A stretch of DNA of 23,112 nt, from the IMG/VR virus record IMGVR_UViG_3300048922_000351, positions 1-23,112 of that record, one strand, 5' to 3'. Below the pieces are notes generated by a model. The model ran no database searches. It was not told the DNA's origin and saw nothing but the letters and a program-made list of their open reading frames with translations. Source of the stretch: a virus. A program made the translations under genes and the position numbers. Positions 8,223 to 15,708 of the stretch are shown piece by piece; within the stretch, counting starts at the first letter, position 1, and every line of letters begins with the position of its first letter.

Positions 8223-10732
8223 CCTCGCACAGTCTCCAATTTCAGCGTTTTGGCAGCCCAGAAGCTCGCGACGAATTGCTCGAAGTCGAGATCGTCATCT
8301 ACAAAGCGCGCGACATGAGCGGCGGAAAAATCGATCGTCAGCGCGACGCCAGCAGCGGGCGCCGTGGTGAAGGTGATCGTCGCCGGCAGAATGGAAACCG
8401 AATAGAGCGATCCGGAAACCGCAACGCCATTGGCGTAAACAGTCGGCGGCCCGCTAAGCGCCTGGACGCGCTCGCTGTAGCCGCCAATCGCGCGCGAGAC
8501 GACAAAGGCCCTGGTCGAGCCGTCGCCAGTCCCGAGCGCCACGCCGAAAGCGACGCCAAGACCGCCAGGCGGCGCGAACAGGAAGGGCGTCGCCTGCCCC
8601 GCCTGCGCCAGCATGAAGGCGATCACAGTCTGCAATTCGGCATTGACCGCGTCCGAACGCAGGAAGTTGAAGGTCAGGTCAATGTCCCAAAGCGGCGAAG
8701 CCATCACGCCGGCCCGCGTCTCGCGCCCCGAAACCTTCGCCATCGACCTCGTCGAGAACCGCGGCGAATAATGCACGCTCCAACCCTCCCCGGTCAGCGC
8801 CGGGAAAATGGCGTAGGAGCCCGCGCCGGGCGGCGGGTCAGCCGCCGGAGCCTGAACATAAGGCCCCTTGCCGCCGATCCAGTTGCCGGCCGCCCAATTG
8901 CCGCCGTCACCCCATGCGCTGGTATTGAGCGGGAAGGTCGGGAATGGGCGCGCGTCCCAATTCCAGGCGCAGCAAAATGGCGTCAGGATCATCGGAACGC
9001 CCGAGGCCGAAGTCTCGTTCTTGCCGCCGGTCCAATAATCATAGATCGCCTGTAGTCCGAGCGCGGCGAGAAGGTCGTCTCGGCGCGGCAGGAAGCTCGC
9101 GCCATCGGCGGAATCCCACACGGCCCAGAACGGCGTGTCGCTCTCGGTCGATTTCGCGTCGAAAAAGACGTTCGGCTGATTGGTGCATCGGTCGACCGTG
9201 GCGAAGCCATATTCGACGAAAATCATCGGCTTGGATTTCGCCGCCCATTGCGTCGGCTGGCCGTGCGGCGCCCATCCGAGTCCGTCGCTGGCGTCATAGA
9301 TCGCCTGATGCGTATTCTTCCACCACCAACGGAATTGCTTGCGGCCGAGCAGCTGCTGGTTGGCGTAATAGGGGTTGCGCGCCTGACTGGCGCGGTCGCC
9401 TTCGGGCAGGCTGACATATTGCCCCGTCCCGAGCGGATCGAGCCCGCGCCCGAGATTGTTCGAATCGCCATAGTACCAATTGAAGCTCTCGCCGCCCTCA
9501 ATATTGGCCTGCAAATAAGCCTCGCTGTGCAGCATGGGCGTCCCGGAAAGGCCAAGGCCGCTCATCGCGCCCGAAGACGGCGGCCAGGAGGTCGGCGCGG
9601 CGCTGGTCCAGTTGAGCGGGTCAAGGCCGCCATCGCCCGTCGTCCAGTCCGACAGCGGCAGATAATTGTCGAATGAGACGAGGTCGATATTCGCCGAGGC
9701 GAACAGCCAGTCGAGATGCGGCCATTGCCCGTTCGCGCCGGAATACTGGACGCCGTTCCATGACGACCAGTCGGCCGAATAGGAGATCAGGTTTTTCCAC
9801 GTCGTCAGGTTCTTGCTCAGGCCCGCGCCGTCGAAGATGGAGCGCACATCGGCCGCAAGCTGGATCAGACCGGCGACAAAGGGATAATCCCAGACCGCAA
9901 AGCCGCCGCCGTCCGTCGTCCCCGCCTTGGTCCAGCCGGGACCACGGATCGCTTCGAGGCCACGCAATTCCGATCCGATCAGGAACAGATCGACGCCGCC
10001 CGCCACCACGCACAGATTGGCGTAATGCAGGATCATCCGGCGATAGCTGAAATCGGTCGGCGAACCGGAATAGGCCACCGTCAAATTGGTCGCGTCGCGC
10101 GTGAATTGCCCGGTCGAGGCTGACCCGAGAAAGGCGTTGACCGCCGCCGTCGCGGCGCTGCTTACGTCGCTTGAAACCCCGATCCGCCCGCGCCAGGGCT
10201 TGCCCGCGCAATCCATCAGGATGAAAGGATAGAAAACCACGCGAAGGCCGCGCGCCTTCAAATCCTGAATGCAGCGGACGACGCTTTGGTCCGAAGGCGT
10301 GCCGCCATAGGAAAAGCTGCCGCCCGTCTGCGAAATCGGGATCAGGCCCGTCGAGGCCTGCGTCAGTCCCGAGCATTGCCAGTTCGCCACGGTCCAGGCC
10401 GAGCCCGTCCAAGACGTAAACGCGCCCTTGATGTAGGTCGTGGATGGATAAATCTGGCACGAGGCCGCGTCGGTCGAATTGCCGAACCATGCGACGACGA
10501 GGGCGACCGTCTGGCATTCCGGGTGCGCCGCCTGCAACTGATCGATCGCATAGGAATAGTCGGTCTTCGTCCCGCCCGGCGCGTAAAAGCAATTGACCGG
10601 CGCCAATGTTTCGAGCGCGCCGGTCCCGAAGGTTCCCCCGGTCGGGTTCCAGCGCGCGCCCTGCGCCGGGAGAGCGTCATAGGCGAATTCGCCGGTCGCG
10701 GGGAGAAGGCAGACGCCAAAAACCTGTGCCAA
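8219..10732 (-). CDS. GTA TIM-barrel-like domain fused to a DUF2460 domain
   Basis: The 837-aa product has two recognisable parts. Residues about 70-600 match the GTA_TIM domain of GTA gp15: QTVALVVAWFGNS, GGTPSDQSVVRCIQDLKARG, VVFYPFILMD then PWRGRIG, FLIGSELRGLEAIRG, ISYSADWSSW, VSFDNYLPLSDW, and MIFVEYGFATVDRCTNQPNV. A Pro-rich linker (about 621-638, APAADPPPGAG) leads to residues 639-837, a complete DUF2460 domain (EGWSVHYSPRFSTR, SGRETRAGVMASPLWDIDLTF, DLDFEQFVASFW). The frame begins with TTG at 10732, four bases after the tape measure stop; no ATG or GTG fits without losing conserved sequence. In RcGTA the TIM barrel is part of gp15, not joined to the distal tail domain. The barrel may act on cell-wall or surface glycans; activity is unproven. 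Confidence 0.9.
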   Translation of the reverse strand: MAQVFGVCLLPATGEFAYDALPAQGARWNPTGGTFGTGALETLAPVNCFYAPGGTKTDYSYAIDQLQAAHPECQTVALVVAWFGNSTDAASCQIYPSTTYIKGAFTSWTGSAWTVANWQCSGLTQASTGLIPISQTGGSFSYGGTPSDQSVVRCIQDLKARGLRVVFYPFILMDCAGKPWRGRIGVSSDVSSAATAAVNAFLGSASTGQFTRDATNLTVAYSGSPTDFSYRRMILHYANLCVVAGGVDLFLIGSELRGLEAIRGPGWTKAGTTDGGGFAVWDYPFVAGLIQLAADVRSIFDGAGLSKNLTTWKNLISYSADWSSWNGVQYSGANGQWPHLDWLFASANIDLVSFDNYLPLSDWTTGDGGLDPLNWTSAAPTSWPPSSGAMSGLGLSGTPMLHSEAYLQANIEGGESFNWYYGDSNNLGRGLDPLGTGQYVSLPEGDRASQARNPYYANQQLLGRKQFRWWWKNTHQAIYDASDGLGWAPHGQPTQWAAKSKPMIFVEYGFATVDRCTNQPNVFFDAKSTESDTPFWAVWDSADGASFLPRRDDLLAALGLQAIYDYWTGGKNETSASGVPMILTPFCCAWNWDARPFPTFPLNTSAWGDGGNWAAGNWIGGKGPYVQAPAADPPPGAGSYAIFPALTGEGWSVHYSPRFSTRSMAKVSGRETRAGVMASPLWDIDLTFNFLRSDAVNAELQTVIAFMLAQAGQATPFLFAPPGGLGVAFGVALGTGDGSTRAFVVSRAIGGYSERVQALSGPPTVYANGVAVSGSLYSVSILPATITFTTAPAAGVALTIDFSAAHVARFVDDDLDFEQFVASFWAAKTLKLETVRG

Positions 10733-10735
10733 ATC

Positions 10736-12013
10736 TTACGCCCCCGCAAGCCGTCGAAGCCCCAGATGGTTGCCGTCCGCGACGGCCTGATTGATCGCCT
10801 TCATGATCTGGCGCGAATTGCCGCCGAGCCAGCTCTTGACCGAGCCCGCATCGAGCGCGCTGACGTTCAGATGAACGCTCGCGCCGGCGGCTGGCGTCGG
10901 CCCGCCCGAACTGCCGCCCTTGGTCGCGCCGGACAGCATGGAGCGGAACGCCCCCGCCTCTGCCGCCGGCATGACCAGTTCGTTGCGATGGACCATCGCC
11001 AGCTGATCTTGCGGGATCGACCAGGCGCCAATGTCGAAAGCCGCGACGGACATCACCGCGCCCTGCGCCGCCGCCGCAGGCCCCGCCGCAGCAGGCCCCA
11101 TCACGGGCGCCAGAAAACCGAACACCCCCGCAAATGTCTCGGAGGCAGAAACCGTTATGCTTTTCAGTACGGAGCCCAGGATAGACGCCTGACCGGCCGC
11201 GGCTTCGCCAGCGACTATCCCGCTACGCGACGCGGCGCCAGCGGCGGCGGCGGCCGTCTTCTGGCCTTCGCCGGCTGCCGACAAAGCCGCGAGCGCCAGT
11301 TGCCGCTTGCCCCAATCCGCCACGACGCCGACGCCCATGCGGACGAACTGCGACACCACCGACTGGGCCAATGAAGACAGCGCCTGATTCAGCGTGCGCG
11401 TCCCCATAGCCATGCCCGTCAAGCCGGACGAAAAGGAGGACGCCATGGAGTCGATCACATGGTCCATCGGCGCGACCATTTGCCCGACTGACTGCAGCAT
11501 GATCTTCTGGCTGTCGAGCGCATATCGCGCATCGAGCGCGAGCTTCCGGTTCTCAATTTGCTCCCGCTGCCGGATGCTCAGGTCGCCAAGCTGCCCCTCT
11601 TTTTGGAGCAGCGACCTTTCCGCCGCATATTCCTCGTTCAAGGCGGCCTGGGAGGCAGAAAGCCGTTCGCCCGCGCTCATGACCTTCAATTTGGTCAGTT
11701 CGTCATAGAGCGATTTCTTTTCCGCAAGCGCCGCGCGCTCAGCGAAAATCTGGCGATTGATCGCCCCGAGGCTCTCCCGGGCGCCATCCTCCTGAGCGGC
11801 GCTCGCCATCCGCGCGGCGTCGCCGATCCCGGACAAGGCGTTAGCCGCGCCGGCGCCGAAGGCGGCAAAACTCCGCGTCGATTTGTCAACGCCGATCCCC
11901 ACCTGGCCGACATCGCCGGGCAGCGTCTGCAAGGCGGCCGAAACACGCGCGACGCCGTCGAGAAAGCCGGACGCATCTGCGCCGAAGGAAATTGAAACAT
12001 TGGATTCTGCCAT
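10736..12013 (-). CDS. Tail tape measure protein (short, GTA gp11-like)
   Basis: The chosen start is the ATG at 12013 (MAESNVSISFGADASGF) with GCGAGG just upstream; a GTG at 12031 would add only six residues. The 425-aa product has a long helical, charged region (about 70-175: AAQEDGARESLGAINRQI, QIENRKLALDARYALDSQK) followed by hydrophobic Ala/Gly/Met segments. Near the C-terminus it has FDIGAWSIPQDQLAMVHRNE then LVMPA, a motif typical of tape measure C-termini in alphaproteobacterial phages. It lies between the chaperone-like genes and the tip genes, as expected. Assuming about 0.15 nm per residue, the tail would be about 60 nm, near that of GTA and short-tailed siphophages. That length is inference. 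Confidence 0.85.
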   Translation of the reverse strand: MAESNVSISFGADASGFLDGVARVSAALQTLPGDVGQVGIGVDKSTRSFAAFGAGAANALSGIGDAARMASAAQEDGARESLGAINRQIFAERAALAEKKSLYDELTKLKVMSAGERLSASQAALNEEYAAERSLLQKEGQLGDLSIRQREQIENRKLALDARYALDSQKIMLQSVGQMVAPMDHVIDSMASSFSSGLTGMAMGTRTLNQALSSLAQSVVSQFVRMGVGVVADWGKRQLALAALSAAGEGQKTAAAAAGAASRSGIVAGEAAAGQASILGSVLKSITVSASETFAGVFGFLAPVMGPAAAGPAAAAQGAVMSVAAFDIGAWSIPQDQLAMVHRNELVMPAAEAGAFRSMLSGATKGGSSGGPTPAAGASVHLNVSALDAGSVKSWLGGNSRQIMKAINQAVADGNHLGLRRLAGA

Positions 12014-12046
12014 GCCATCCTCGCTTTTCACAGGACATTCGCGCTG

Positions 12047-12304
12047 TCAGATGCGCCCTGACGGAAACAGCCCCCGCAGCGCGGCGACCGCATCAGTGGC
12101 GCGACGCTCCGGCTTCCAGCAGCCCAGGCCAATCGCGAGCGCGGACAACAGAACTGGCGCCGGCGGACATTCCCGCCAATAGGCGTGGCGGGCGAAGATT
12201 TTGACGAAAGTCAGTTCCGCTTCGAGCGCGTCGGTCCAGGCCTCGCCGGACATTTGGCAATAATGGGCGACGATCCGGTCGAAATCCGGAGCGTCGCCTT
12301 TCAT
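12047..12304 (-). CDS. Putative tail assembly chaperone, second part (lambda T-like position)
   Basis: The 85-aa product contains YWRECPPAPVLLSALAIGLG, resembling the YW..PP..L..A..G.K pattern I associate with the second tail-assembly-chaperone piece of alphaproteobacterial prophages. Its ATG overlaps the TGA of the preceding chaperone-like gene (ATGA), placing it in the -1 frame relative to that gene. This is the geometry of the lambda G/GT programmed frameshift. It lies just before the tape measure gene, where such chaperones are needed to coat it during tail assembly. The family match is weak, so the function rests mostly on position. Confidence 0.6.
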   Translation of the reverse strand: MKGDAPDFDRIVAHYCQMSGEAWTDALEAELTFVKIFARHAYWRECPPAPVLLSALAIGLGCWKPERRATDAVAALRGLFPSGRI

Positions 12305-12681
12305 TCCCCCGGCGGCTGCGCCTCCATTGGCGCAAACAGGCCCGTCTGCCCGGCGATGACGGCAAGCGCCGCGACGAGATCCGTGAATCCCGCCTCGAGA
12401 TCGAGAACATCGTCACGCGCCAATTCGGGATAGGCGCGGGTCAATCCGCAATGGACGACGTCGAGCATCAGCTCGACGTCGTCCTGCTCCAGCAGCGCCG
12501 CGCCCAGCGGATCGCCGGCGGAGATACGCGCCTGGATGGCGTTGAGGCGCGGCATCAGTTTCAACAGGCCCGGCACGACGACGCGCGCCTGCCGCAGGGC
12601 GAGGGGCGGCACGAAGAACTCCTGCCCGCCGAGAGCGACGACAGGCGAGCCAGCGCAATTGATTTTCGGATCCGGAACCAT
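12301..12681 (-). CDS. Tail assembly chaperone (lambda G-like)
   Basis: The ATG at 12681 follows the tail tube stop by one base; the longer open frame to 12759 runs over the tail tube gene. The 126-aa product has the usual chaperone layout: VVALGGQEFFVPPLALRQAR near the N-terminus, then a helical segment, then VELMLDVVHCGLTRAYPELA and DDVLDLEAGFTDLVAALAVI. This follows the pattern (GG.EF..PPL, VVH.AL.R.YPEL) of tail assembly chaperones encoded between tail tube and tape measure. The gene ends in a run of five G followed by AATGA, where ribosomes could slip back one base into the next gene. Confidence 0.72.
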   Translation of the reverse strand: MVPDPKINCAGSPVVALGGQEFFVPPLALRQARVVVPGLLKLMPRLNAIQARISAGDPLGAALLEQDDVELMLDVVHCGLTRAYPELARDDVLDLEAGFTDLVAALAVIAGQTGLFAPMEAQPPGE

Positions 12682-12682
12682 G

Positions 12683-13435
12683 TCAAACCGCCGTGTTGAT
12701 TTCGCCGATCGAATTCGCCGCATTGGCGAGGGCTTCGAAATCGAGCTCGGGAACGACAAAATCCTGCGTCTTCGAGGCGATGCTCAGCTTGTTCGAAACG
12801 CAATTGAAAAGCCGCAAGGACCATTGCGCGCCGGCGATATTGGGATTGGTCTGATAGAAATCGATCTGGAAGGTCGGCGCAGTCCCCATCGTCTTGTTGA
12901 CGATCAGCGCGCGCGATCCGCCGCTGGTCTGCGTATAGGAATAGGAGACCAGAACAGCCTTGCCGGCGTCGCCTGAGCTGAAGGTATAGACGCCAGCCGA
13001 GACGCTATATTGGCCAACGGCGGGAGCAGAGGAAACCCTGGTCAGCGCCAGGCCGCTCGCCGCATAGACCACGCCGAGGTCGCCGTCGAAATTGGCGGCG
13101 TTGGCCGTGGCGTAAGTATAGGGCGAGGAGGAAGGAACAGCGCCAGCCTCATTATAGGCCCACAGTTTCTGCCCGGCATTCAGCGTCTGGCCAAAGAAGC
13201 AGGCGTTGAACAAAGGCCCGTCGATATTGGCGAATTTCGCCTTGCCGGTGATCTTGCCTTCGCCCCGCGCCAGAGCGATGGGAAACTGATATTGCCCGAA
13301 CAATTGCTTTGACGAAAAACTGATGTCCAGTGTGACATCCTGCACGGCGCCAAATTGAACGGGCGTCGCATTGGCCCCCGAGGGCGTCGCGATCAGAACG
13401 CCAGAGCCGAAAGCGACGGAAGTTGTGTTGGACAT
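12683..13435 (-). CDS. Major tail tube protein with inserted beta module
   Basis: The 250-aa product has the features of a siphophage tail tube monomer: SGVLIATPSGANATPVQFGA, VQDVTLDISFSSKQLFGQYQ, then FPIALARGEGKITGKAKFAN at 51-70, and a C-terminal QWSLRLFNCVSNKLSIASKT. Between them lies a module at about 116-168 (GDLGVVYAASG, SAPAVGQYSVSAGVYTFSSG, DAGKAVLVSYSYT) that could be an insert displayed on the tube surface. A related module is present in the head-tail connector of this window. AGGAG lies nine bases before the ATG and includes the stop of the preceding small gene. High expression is expected since the tube needs many copies. Confidence 0.85.
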   Translation of the reverse strand: MSNTTSVAFGSGVLIATPSGANATPVQFGAVQDVTLDISFSSKQLFGQYQFPIALARGEGKITGKAKFANIDGPLFNACFFGQTLNAGQKLWAYNEAGAVPSSSPYTYATANAANFDGDLGVVYAASGLALTRVSSAPAVGQYSVSAGVYTFSSGDAGKAVLVSYSYTQTSGGSRALIVNKTMGTAPTFQIDFYQTNPNIAGAQWSLRLFNCVSNKLSIASKTQDFVVPELDFEALANAANSIGEINTAV

Positions 13436-13438
13436 GGA

Positions 13439-13633
13439 TCATTGCTCCTGCAGAAGAGCGGCGAGTCTCGCTTTCAAGACATCGACCGCGGCGCGCACAT
13501 GGTTGAAAATGTCGGTGGCGCGCGAGACCGGCGAATGGTGCATGGTCTCGACAAACCAGGATTCGATTGCCGCCTCGATTTCACGGGCGGCCACTTCGGA
13601 TTGCTCCGGAGGAATTTGAATAGAACTTTGCAT
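13439..13633 (-). CDS. Small unknown protein between tail terminator and tail tube
   Basis: The frame opens at the ATG at 13633, with AGGGA upstream, and gives 64 residues (MQSSIQIPPEQSEVAAREIE at the start). The product looks alpha-helical, with VAAREIEAAIESWFVETMHH and FNHVRAAVDVLKARLAALLQ likely helices. The frame stays open upstream to 13831, but that part overlaps the terminator gene and is not needed. It sits 28 bases after the terminator stop and 3 bases before the tail tube start, so it belongs to the operon. I do not recognise the family. A small assembly or decoration factor is possible. Confidence 0.6.
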   Translation of the reverse strand: MQSSIQIPPEQSEVAAREIEAAIESWFVETMHHSPVSRATDIFNHVRAAVDVLKARLAALLQEQ

Positions 13634-13661
13634 CACGAATTCCCTGGAAGTGAACGCGGCG

Positions 13662-14123
13662 TCATGGCGCGAGGATGCGGATCGGAACAAGCGCAAGGCC
13701 CTGTCCATCGAGGTCGCCGGGATCCTTGATGATCCGTCCCTCGATCCGGCAGTGATGAACCAGGCCGCCAAGAGTCTGGCGACCGATCGCGGGATCAGGC
13801 GCCAGCGCCGCGCAAAGCGCGTCGAGCGCAATGTTCAGATCGCGCGCCGGTACAACGCATGGGTCGTTCGCCCCGGCGACATAGACGAAGAGATCGACGT
13901 TCAGGACTGTTTTGCCGGGCGCATTTTCACTGGCATAGGCGATGCTTTCGCCGTGCTCCGTGACGAACAAGGCCGGCTGATCCGCCGCCGCGACATCGCT
14001 CCATAACTTCACGCGCCGCGACAAAATCGCCCAACTTTCGTGGCCATTGATCGGCGTCGAAAATTGCGCTCCGGCCAGACGCGCGCAAAGCGCCGCCATG
14101 ATCTCTTCGCGGGAGTTTTTCAT
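13662..14123 (-). CDS. Tail terminator / tail completion protein
   Basis: The 153-aa product begins MKNSREEIMAALCARLAGAQ and contains RRVKLWSDVAAADQPALFVT, VLNVDLFVYV and CRIEGRIIKDPGDLDGQGLA near the end. This is the pattern of the small alpha/beta proteins that cap the tail and join it to the neck (lambda U or HK97 gp11-like): helix, then a strand ending in Q.P.LFV, then VDL.VYV. Its ATG overlaps the stop of the gp10-like neck gene (ATGA). Position between neck and tail tube fits the role. The assignment is by pattern and order. Confidence 0.75.
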   Translation of the reverse strand: MKNSREEIMAALCARLAGAQFSTPINGHESWAILSRRVKLWSDVAAADQPALFVTEHGESIAYASENAPGKTVLNVDLFVYVAGANDPCVVPARDLNIALDALCAALAPDPAIGRQTLGGLVHHCRIEGRIIKDPGDLDGQGLALVPIRILAP

Positions 14124-14620
14124 CTGGGCTCTTTCAGCTGTTCGGCGGCGTTGGCGACGACTTCCCCGAGCGTCGCCGCGATTTCGCCACTCGCATCGTC
14201 CAGCGCCCGGCCGAGATAGGACCGCGCGGCGAATGTCGAACCCGGGTGCTGGATTCTGCGCGCGAAGACCTGTTTGCCATTCGCCAGAAACGCCAGCGCT
14301 CTCGCCTTGTCGGGCAGGATTTCGTGCGCCGCCGTCTTGCCGCCGAATTCGAGAATCGCGGCATAGGGGACGTCGCCATCGGAGAAGATTTTCGCATCGA
14401 CCCGCGCGTCCTCCCCTTGGACATCGATCTGGATAGAATCCCGCAGCGCCCCACTGCGCGCGTTCAAGACGGAGCCGCTCAGATTGACGCCGACGACCTG
14501 CGCATAGAGCGCCGACGCCAGGGCTTGGACTTTCTCCTTCAAAGCCACGCGCAATTGATCGGGCAAAGCGTCCAGCCGCGCAGAAAATTCGGCGGCGCCG
14601 TCGAGGCTAATCTGCAACAT
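14120..14620 (-). CDS. HK97 gp10-like neck / minor tail protein
   Basis: The 166-aa product has the HK97-gp10 family layout: N-terminal helix (LDALPDQLRVALKEKVQALA), the central SGALRDSIQIDVQGEDARVD and PYAAILEFGGKT, and the C-terminal RSYLGRALDDASGEIAATLG. The R.GALRDSI and Y...LEFGG phrases are the family marks. These proteins sit at the head-tail joint and help the tail attach. The gene starts three bases after the connector stop (TGAGCCATG) and overlaps the tail terminator gene. It is of typical length. Confidence 0.85.
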   Translation of the reverse strand: MLQISLDGAAEFSARLDALPDQLRVALKEKVQALASALYAQVVGVNLSGSVLNARSGALRDSIQIDVQGEDARVDAKIFSDGDVPYAAILEFGGKTAAHEILPDKARALAFLANGKQVFARRIQHPGSTFAARSYLGRALDDASGEIAATLGEVVANAAEQLKEPR

Positions 14621-14623
14621 GGC

Positions 14624-15436
14624 TCAACTCGGGATGACGCGGGTGTAGTTGCGCAAGGCGACGGCGACATAATCGGGCACGGCCGAGATGCGGAACGCGG
14701 TCGTCTCCTGGCCGCCAAGGCTTTTCGACGTCATCGCGATGCGCTCGCGATAACGGTAACGGTCGGCCGCCCATTCCAGCGCGCAACTGGCCAGATCGGC
14801 GGGGACGTAGCCGTAATTCAGCAAAAGAGTCTGGCCGGCATCGGCGGTCGAGAAAAAATAGCCGTCGCCGCCGTCAAACGCATATTGCCCCTGCGCCGGA
14901 TTGGCCGCCACGCAGGCGAGCGGCTTACCGCTGGCGTAAGTGACGCCCGCATCGCAAGCGTATTCTCCGAAGGGCTGCGCGGCTTGTATCAGGAAGGATC
15001 CCGAGGCCGGCGCGACGAAGGCCTCGTTCGAGATCTGATATCCCGCGCGATAGGCGATTGTGATGTTTTGCCATCCACGTGAGAATGTCGCGCCGCGCAA
15101 CAGAATTTTCTGCATCGCGCCCGGCGGTTCGATATCGCCCGACTCCAGCGCCCATCCGACGCCCAGAGGCGTTTGCGCCTGCGGAATGTTCTGGCCATCG
15201 ATCGAGACCGAGGAGACTGAAATCACCGGCCAGTTTCGTAACTGGATCGACGCCCTGCCGTTGCCGTCGAAATGATCGGCGACATCGCGCGGCCAGACGA
15301 AGGGGCGGTTGATATAGGCGCAGATCGCGCGGCTGATCTGGCTAATCAGGCCGGCGAGCAGAATGTCGTCGCCACTCGATTGCACGCCGAGATGCGCCTT
15401 GAGCTGTGCCAGCGAAACGAGGTCGCCCTGCGCCAT
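14624..15436 (-). CDS. Head-tail connector protein (HK97 gp6-like) with inserted beta module
   Basis: The 270-aa product starts with the connector hallmark LVSLAQLKAHLGVQSSGDD (residues 6-24), then helix ISQISRAICAYINRPFVW, the strands ISVSSVSIDGQ and ITIAYRAGY (125-133), and the C-terminal VPADLASCALEWAADRYRYR (211-230). In ordinary gp6-like connectors the AYRAGY strand runs directly into VPADL. Here about 77 residues (134-210) are inserted, containing a module (CDAGVTYASG, GQYAFDGGDGYFFSTADAGQ, TLLLNYGY) related to one in the tail tube protein. It is longer than usual (about 190-200 aa) because of that insert. It should form the 12-fold ring under the portal. Confidence 0.85.
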   Translation of the reverse strand: MAQGDLVSLAQLKAHLGVQSSGDDILLAGLISQISRAICAYINRPFVWPRDVADHFDGNGRASIQLRNWPVISVSSVSIDGQNIPQAQTPLGVGWALESGDIEPPGAMQKILLRGATFSRGWQNITIAYRAGYQISNEAFVAPASGSFLIQAAQPFGEYACDAGVTYASGKPLACVAANPAQGQYAFDGGDGYFFSTADAGQTLLLNYGYVPADLASCALEWAADRYRYRERIAMTSKSLGGQETTAFRISAVPDYVAVALRNYTRVIPS

Positions 15437-15438
15437 GG

Positions 15439-15648
15439 TCAGCTCGCCTTCCCGGCGCGCGAACGCCCGCGTGAGCTTTTTTCTCCGACGGACGCGCCGG
15501 GCAGATCAGACTCACATTCGACGCAACCATGAGCCCTCAATTCGTCGGCCAGTTCCTCCGATGCTTCGAAAACGCCGGCTTCGTTCGGCGCGATGGTTTC
15601 GCCCGCGCAGGACAACGCGGTCACGCCCTCGGGCGCCCGATATTTCAT
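15439..15648 (-). CDS. Small head-region protein of unknown function
   Basis: The 69-aa product (MKYRAPEGVTALSCAGETIA at the start, then GVFEASEELADELRAHGCVE) follows the pattern of short proteins encoded between the capsid and connector genes of many siphophages. These have a short beta start and an EELADELRAHG helix. The tail is basic and Ser/Arg-rich (SSRGRSRAGKAS). GGAG lies seven bases before the ATG. It is two bases from the connector gene. Its exact role is not known; a capsid-completion or neck contact is possible. Confidence 0.6.
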   Translation of the reverse strand: MKYRAPEGVTALSCAGETIAPNEAGVFEASEELADELRAHGCVECESDLPGASVGEKSSRGRSRAGKAS

Positions 15649-15708
15649 GTCGCGACTCCATTTCAGGAAAGAAATCGCGCCGCCTTATGCAAGGCGGCGC
15701 GCCAGGCG

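Noticed and set aside
12300-12315. Canonical X XXY YYZ slippery heptamer at the end of the chaperone gene
   Set aside because: The bases GGGGGAA do not fit in the zero frame, since the A-site codon GAA would mispair after the slip. Only P-site slippage on GGG is perfect, so I list it only as a hypothesis.
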